A stretch of DNA of 46,358 nt from Opitutaceae bacterium. GTDB taxonomy: Bacteria; Verrucomicrobiota; Verrucomicrobiia; Opitutales; Opitutaceae. A model generated the notes under the pieces. That model was not told the DNA's origin, did no database searches, and saw only the letters and a program-made list of their open reading frames with translations. The position numbers were made by a program, and so were the translations under genes. Each line of letters begins with the position of its first letter. The first letter of the stretch is position 1. Below are positions 42,389 through 46,358 of this stretch, piece after piece. The stretch spans positions 1 to 46,358 of the forward strand of contig JAUSID010000001.1 of the NCBI GenBank assembly GCA_030648295.1, read 5' to 3'.

Positions 42389-44626
42389 ATGCCCAAGAAA
42401 AAGACTCCGAGAGATTCCGATCAGCCCGAGCTGCCGCTCGGCCCCGGCGACGCCACACCGCCTGCCGACACGAAAGGCGCGAGAACCGAAGGTTCGTCCC
42501 GGCGCGCGGACGGCAAACCGCCGGATCCGGCGCCGACCGGCCAGACCTCGGGCGCGGGGTCTGATCCGAAACCGGGCGAGCCAAAGGGGACACAAGTCGT
42601 CACGGTTGCTTCCGGAGGTGGTGGCGCCCCGCCGACCGGCCGGCGCGGGGGCGGGAAGGTCCAGGAGGAAGGCGCGCCGCTGGCCAAAAGCTACCGCACC
42701 TGGTTTCTCGAATACGCCAGCTACGTCATCCTCGACCGCGCGGTGCCGCACATCGATGACGGGCTGAAGCCGGTGCAGCGACGCGTCCTCCACACGTTGT
42801 GGGAAATGGACGACGGTCGTTTCCACAAGGTGGCGAACATCGTCGGCGCGACGATGCGTTTCCATCCGCACGGCGACGCGTCGATTGGGGCCGCGCTTGT
42901 CGGCATCGCGCAACGCGGATGGCTGATCGAGCCGCAGGGGAATTTCGGCAACATGTTCACGGGCGACGAAGCGGCGGCGCCTCGTTACATCGAGGCGCGG
43001 CTGACCGGATTCGCGAAGGAAGTCCTCTTCAATCCGAAGACCACCACATGGCAGCTCAGCTACGACGGTCGCGCGCGCGAGCCCGTCACGCTGCCGGCGA
43101 AGTTTCCGATTGTGCTCCTCGAGGGCGCCGAGGGCATCGCCGTCGGCCTTGCGACCAAGATCCTGCCGCACAATTTCAACGACATCTGCCGCGCGGCCAT
43201 CAACCATCTCCAGGGGAAAACATTCCGGATCTATCCCGACTTCCCCACCGGCGGCATCGCGGATTTTTCGGAATACAACGACGGCGAACGCGGCGGGAAG
43301 GTGAAGATTCGGGCGCGGATCGAGCAACGCACGAAGTATCTCCTCGCCATCACCGAGCTGCCGTTCGGCATGACGACCGAGGCGCTGATCGAGTCGATTC
43401 TCGCCGCCAACGCGAAGGGCAAGATCAAGATCAAGCACGTCGACGACAACACGTCGGACACGGTGGAAATCCTGGTTCACCTGCCGCAGGGCAGCGACCC
43501 CGACCAGGTGAGCCAGCAGCTGTACGTGTTCACCGCGTGCCAGCAGAACCTGTCGCCGGCCGCGTGCTTGATCGTGCGCGACGACCACGGCAACGACAAG
43601 CCGCAGTTCCTCGGCGTCCGCGAAATCCTGAAGACATCGGTCGATGCGACCAAGGCGCTGCTCAAGCGCGAACTGGAGATCAGGCTGGGCGAACTCGAGC
43701 AGCAGTGGCACTGGGATTCGCTCGAGCGGATTTTCATCGAGGAGCGGATTTACCGGCGGATCGAGAAATCGAAGACCTGGGAGAGTGTGCTCGAGGAGAT
43801 TCGCGAGGGGCTGAAGCCGTTCGTGAAGCAGCTCCGCCGCGCGGTGACGGACGAGGACATCACCCGGCTGACCGAAATCCGGATCAAGCGGATCTCCGCC
43901 TACAACCGGTTCCAGGCCGACGAGGCGATGAAGAAGATCGAGGCGGAGATGAAGGAGACCAAGACGAACCTCAAGAACCTGACGGCCCATGCCGTCTCCT
44001 GGTTCGAGCGGGTCCAGGAAAAATACGGGAAGGGGCTGAAGCGGCGGACGCAGTACGACGAGATCGAGCAGATCAACGCGTCCGAGGTCGTATCCGCGAA
44101 CCAGCGACTGTACGTCAACCGCGAGGATGGGTTCATCGGTCTGAACTGGCGGCAGCATGAATTCGTGCAGGAGTGCACCATCCTCGACAGCGCCCTCTGC
44201 ATCATGCGCGACGGCGCGCTCAAGGTGGCCAAGGTCGCGGACAAGGTTTTCATGGGCCGCGACATCATGCACTGCGCGGTTTTCCCGAAGGAGGGCGATC
44301 CGAATTTCTACACCATGGTTTATCAGGACAAGGAGTCAGGGAAGGCCTTCGCGAAGCGATTCCAGATCGGGGGGCTTTTGCGCGACAAGTTGTACCCACT
44401 GGTGAAGAGCGAGGGCTCGCACGTGGTGTATCTCGAGCTGAGCAAGACCGAGAAGGAGATGCCGAAGAAGCTGATGATTTACATCGACGGCCGCAGCGGC
44501 GCGCGCATGCGCGAGTTCGAATTCGACCTGAGCAACGTGCCGGTGAGCTCACGCTCGGCGAAGGGCCTGACGGTGACGAAGTGGCCGATCAAGGACGTGA
44601 AGCGGGTGGATTTGGCGCTGGTGTGA
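42389..44626 (+). CDS. DNA topoisomerase IV / gyrase subunit A-like protein
   Basis: A 745-residue type IIA topoisomerase breakage-reunion subunit. The winged-helix part has DRAVPHIDDGLKPVQRRVLH and FHKVANIVGATMRFHPHGDA; the catalytic Tyr is Y200 in AAAPRYIEARLTGF. Coiled-coil tower sequences follow at about 480-560. The C-terminal part is short, with FIGLNWRQHEF and QIGGLLRDKLYPL beta-pinwheel-like blades but no QRRGGKG-type GyrA box, favouring a ParC-type role. Residues 1-92 are a low-complexity Pro/Gly/Thr/Arg tail, probably disordered, preceding the core at AKSYRTWFLEYASYVI. The ATG at 42389 was preferred over 42332, whose extra residues come from repeat sequence. The partner subunit gene is not in the window. 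Confidence 0.92.
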   Translation: MPKKKTPRDSDQPELPLGPGDATPPADTKGARTEGSSRRADGKPPDPAPTGQTSGAGSDPKPGEPKGTQVVTVASGGGGAPPTGRRGGGKVQEEGAPLAKSYRTWFLEYASYVILDRAVPHIDDGLKPVQRRVLHTLWEMDDGRFHKVANIVGATMRFHPHGDASIGAALVGIAQRGWLIEPQGNFGNMFTGDEAAAPRYIEARLTGFAKEVLFNPKTTTWQLSYDGRAREPVTLPAKFPIVLLEGAEGIAVGLATKILPHNFNDICRAAINHLQGKTFRIYPDFPTGGIADFSEYNDGERGGKVKIRARIEQRTKYLLAITELPFGMTTEALIESILAANAKGKIKIKHVDDNTSDTVEILVHLPQGSDPDQVSQQLYVFTACQQNLSPAACLIVRDDHGNDKPQFLGVREILKTSVDATKALLKRELEIRLGELEQQWHWDSLERIFIEERIYRRIEKSKTWESVLEEIREGLKPFVKQLRRAVTDEDITRLTEIRIKRISAYNRFQADEAMKKIEAEMKETKTNLKNLTAHAVSWFERVQEKYGKGLKRRTQYDEIEQINASEVVSANQRLYVNREDGFIGLNWRQHEFVQECTILDSALCIMRDGALKVAKVADKVFMGRDIMHCAVFPKEGDPNFYTMVYQDKESGKAFAKRFQIGGLLRDKLYPLVKSEGSHVVYLELSKTEKEMPKKLMIYIDGRSGARMREFEFDLSNVPVSSRSAKGLTVTKWPIKDVKRVDLALV

Positions 44627-44638
44627 TTTCCTTCTGTG

Positions 44639-46117
44639 ATGAAATTGCGCATGGTGCTCCTCTGGCTCGGCATCTCCAGCTTCGCGTTGGCCGCCGGGCG
44701 TGGTGCGACGCCGGCCCGGCCGAACATCCTGTTCATCCTGACCGACGACCAGGGATGGCCGACGCTCGGCAGCTACGGCAGCACGCGCGTGCCGACGCCC
44801 AATCTGGACCGGCTCGCGGCCGAAGGCATCCGTTTTACGGATGCGTACGTCATGCCGCAATGCACGCCGACCCGCGCGGCATTGCTGACCGGCCAGCATA
44901 CGGCCCGCAACGGGATGTGGCACGTCATCCCCTGGTATGGTTATCCCTGGTCGCGGATGGCCGAGAGCCCGTTCGTGGAAAGCCTGCCGCCGACCACATT
45001 CACGCTTGCCAAAGGCCTGCGGGCGGCGGGTTACGCGACGGCCTGCCTGGGCAAGTGGCACCTTTCGGGCAATGAAGATGGCGGGTACGTCGGGCTGAAG
45101 CCCGGGGCCGCGGCGAAGTTTGGGTTCGACCACTCACCGGCACTGCCCGATCCAAAGTATCATCAAACTGGCGACAAGGGGGTCGACTGGCTCACGGCTC
45201 AGGCGATGGACTTCATGGAGCGGCAGCAGTCTCACCCGTGGTTCATCTATCTGGCGCACCATACCATCCATGGCCCGGTGGTCGCACCGGCGGACTTGGT
45301 GGCAAAGTATCGGGGGCGGGGAGCGCCCGAGGCAGGCGAGCACAACGCGGCTTACCTCGCCGCCATCGAGCATCTGGATCGCTCGATTGGCCGGCTGCTG
45401 GGCAAGGTCGACGAGTTGAACCTGCGCGAACGCACCGTCGTTGTTTTCCTGAGTGACAACGGGGGAATCCATGTTGCTTACGACAATCAGCCCGAACGAA
45501 CGGCCGACGCGGGATTCAAGTTGCAGATTGGCCGCCGGGAGTTCGACAACGCGCCGTTGCGCGCCGGCAAGGGTTCGCACTACGAGGGCGGCATTCGCGT
45601 GCCATGCATTGTGCGCTGGCCGGGAACGGTGAACCCTGGCGTGGTCGATTCGACGCCGGTGCATGTCGTCGACTGGCTGCCCACCTTGTTTGAAATCGCC
45701 GCGGCCAAAGTTGCGCCCGGCCACATCGTCGATGGCGTGAGCCTCGTGCCGCTACTGCGCGGAGGGCCCCTGCCGCAGCGGGCGTTGCACTGGTATCTGC
45801 CATTCTACGAACTGCTCTGGGGCGCGACCCCGGCCGCGGTAATTCGAGAGGGTGATTACAAGCTGATCGAGTTCTTCGGCGACTGGTTCGATCACGATGG
45901 CCGGTATGTGCCGGGACACCGGATCGAATTGTTCAACCTGCGGGACGACCTTGGCGAGCGGCGCAATCTCGCGTTTGAGCAGCCGGAACGCGCGGCAAAA
46001 CTGCGCGCTGGCCTGCGCGCGTGGATGAAATCAATTCCCGTGCCGGTCCCCGGTTCGAACCCACGGTACGATCCAGCGCGCGAGTTGAGGGTCAGCCGGG
46101 AAAAGCCGGTGGATTGA
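44639..46117 (+). CDS. Exported sulfatase (arylsulfatase family, Cys-type)
   Basis: A 492-residue secreted sulfatase. The ATG at 44639 (a GTG one codon earlier is less likely) begins a signal peptide, MKLRMVLLWLGISSFALAA. Metal-binding D36 and D37 lie in FILTDDQGWPTLGSYGS. The formylglycine precursor is C75 in PQCTPTRAALLTGQHT, with Thr at the position that is often Ser. GKWHLSGNEDGG and FLSDNGGIH are the other active-site blocks. It must be activated by a formylglycine-generating enzyme encoded elsewhere. It follows the topoisomerase gene by 12 bases but is functionally unrelated. It probably desulfates polysaccharides. Confidence 0.93.
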   Translation: MKLRMVLLWLGISSFALAAGRGATPARPNILFILTDDQGWPTLGSYGSTRVPTPNLDRLAAEGIRFTDAYVMPQCTPTRAALLTGQHTARNGMWHVIPWYGYPWSRMAESPFVESLPPTTFTLAKGLRAAGYATACLGKWHLSGNEDGGYVGLKPGAAAKFGFDHSPALPDPKYHQTGDKGVDWLTAQAMDFMERQQSHPWFIYLAHHTIHGPVVAPADLVAKYRGRGAPEAGEHNAAYLAAIEHLDRSIGRLLGKVDELNLRERTVVVFLSDNGGIHVAYDNQPERTADAGFKLQIGRREFDNAPLRAGKGSHYEGGIRVPCIVRWPGTVNPGVVDSTPVHVVDWLPTLFEIAAAKVAPGHIVDGVSLVPLLRGGPLPQRALHWYLPFYELLWGATPAAVIREGDYKLIEFFGDWFDHDGRYVPGHRIELFNLRDDLGERRNLAFEQPERAAKLRAGLRAWMKSIPVPVPGSNPRYDPARELRVSREKPVD

Positions 46118-46122
46118 TTTTC

Positions 46123-46222
46123 CCTGGGAGCGCGGGCGTCCCGCCCGCATGGTTGGATCGGATGATGTCGATGGTTGAGACAGCGTGGCAGCCGCAGCCA
46201 CGTTCATTGCGGGCGAGACGCC
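46123..46222. repeat. R-A element, copy 6, right end broken
   Basis: The left end CCTGGGAGCGCGGGCGTCCC (46123 on) is intact and CAGCCGCAGCCAC remains inside. The right end TTGCGGGCGAGACGCC (46207-46222) stops before the expected CGCGCTCCCAGG and continues as AGTATTG. The remaining bases to 46358 contain no recognisable feature. Confidence 0.8.
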
Positions 46223-46358
46223 AGTATTGTTCGGCGCAATACGTGCTGTGTGCGGAGCGAAACGCATTTTTGTTTGGCCGGCCGGTGTAACTGCGCACGG
46301 TGATCATCGGCGCAAAATATTTTTCATTTCTTACTGTACTCATTGATTATTGTGTGTT

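Noticed and set aside
42287-44272. A 661-codon minus-strand open frame opposite the topoisomerase gene
   Set aside because: The plus strand encodes an unmistakable topoisomerase subunit with catalytic Tyr. The minus frame also reads into the R-I repeat.

Overview
The window is GC-rich bacterial chromosome that most resembles Verrucomicrobiota, probably Opitutaceae or a close soil/freshwater relative. Four things point there: a SecA with a long insertion in its first half; the DUF1592/DUF1552/ankyrin gene trio; many exported carbohydrate-active and sulfate-ester enzymes (GH9, DUF1080, sialate O-acetylesterase, sulfatase, Tat-type Gfo/Idh/MocA oxidoreductase); and dense dispersed inverted repeats between genes. 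Most starts lack a clear Shine-Dalgarno sequence. I saw no rRNA, tRNA, CRISPR array, prophage or transposase gene. The species assignment is inference.

Layout. 0.3-2.8 kb: penicillin-acylase-family hydrolase (-). 3-9 kb: UDP-glucuronate decarboxylase, secA and lnt (+), i.e. nucleotide-sugar, secretion and lipoprotein maturation genes. 9.2-10.2 kb: Ldh2-type dehydrogenase (+). 10.7-19.1 kb: exported carbohydrate enzymes: sialate O-acetylesterase (-), DUF1080 protein (+), GH9 enzyme (-), Gfo/Idh/MocA oxidoreductase and TIM-barrel isomerase (+). 19.5-26.4 kb: a ThuA-like/ankyrin fusion (+) tail-to-tail with a minus-strand operon DUF1592 - DUF1552 - ankyrin protein. 26.8-30.9 kb: a secreted protein I cannot name, NagA and a DUF3830 protein (+). 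31.5-42.1 kb: a putative acid-catabolism locus (sodium/solute symporter, two ceramidase-fold proteins, an enolase-superfamily enzyme, two FAH-fold enzymes, an SDR and a 2-oxoglutarate-semialdehyde-type dehydrogenase). 42.4-46.1 kb: topoisomerase IV subunit A-like protein and a sulfatase (+).

Working together. The 12-19 kb genes could form an envelope pathway that oxidises and cleaves glycosides: the DUF1080, Gfo/Idh/MocA and TIM-barrel families are known partners in 3-keto-glycoside chemistry, and GH9 would supply oligosaccharides. The 31-42 kb genes look like uptake of an acid or its conjugate, followed by conversion through a keto-deoxy acid and 2-oxoglutarate semialdehyde to 2-oxoglutarate. 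The substrate is not evident.

Repeats. The most unusual property is the number of unrelated inverted-repeat families. I label them R-A to R-K: R-A (GGGAGCGCGGGCGTCC arms with GGCACGGGCATCCCG and GGCTGCGGCTTCCAGCC modules), R-B (GTCATTCTGAGCG), R-C (GATTTCGGATT), R-D (CTTGTCGAGAGG), R-E (TGTCATCTAATGGATGACA), R-F (GTAGCAGCCGAGG), R-G (GGCTCGCTGGC), R-H (GTGCGTTTCTTTGTTCC), R-I (GTCTTCC), R-J (AAGCTCCAAG) and R-K (ATCGGGCATC). Almost all copies are intergenic and occur as facing pairs able to form long hairpins. Two families run into the 5' ends of coding regions and appear to have been captured as N-terminal protein sequence.
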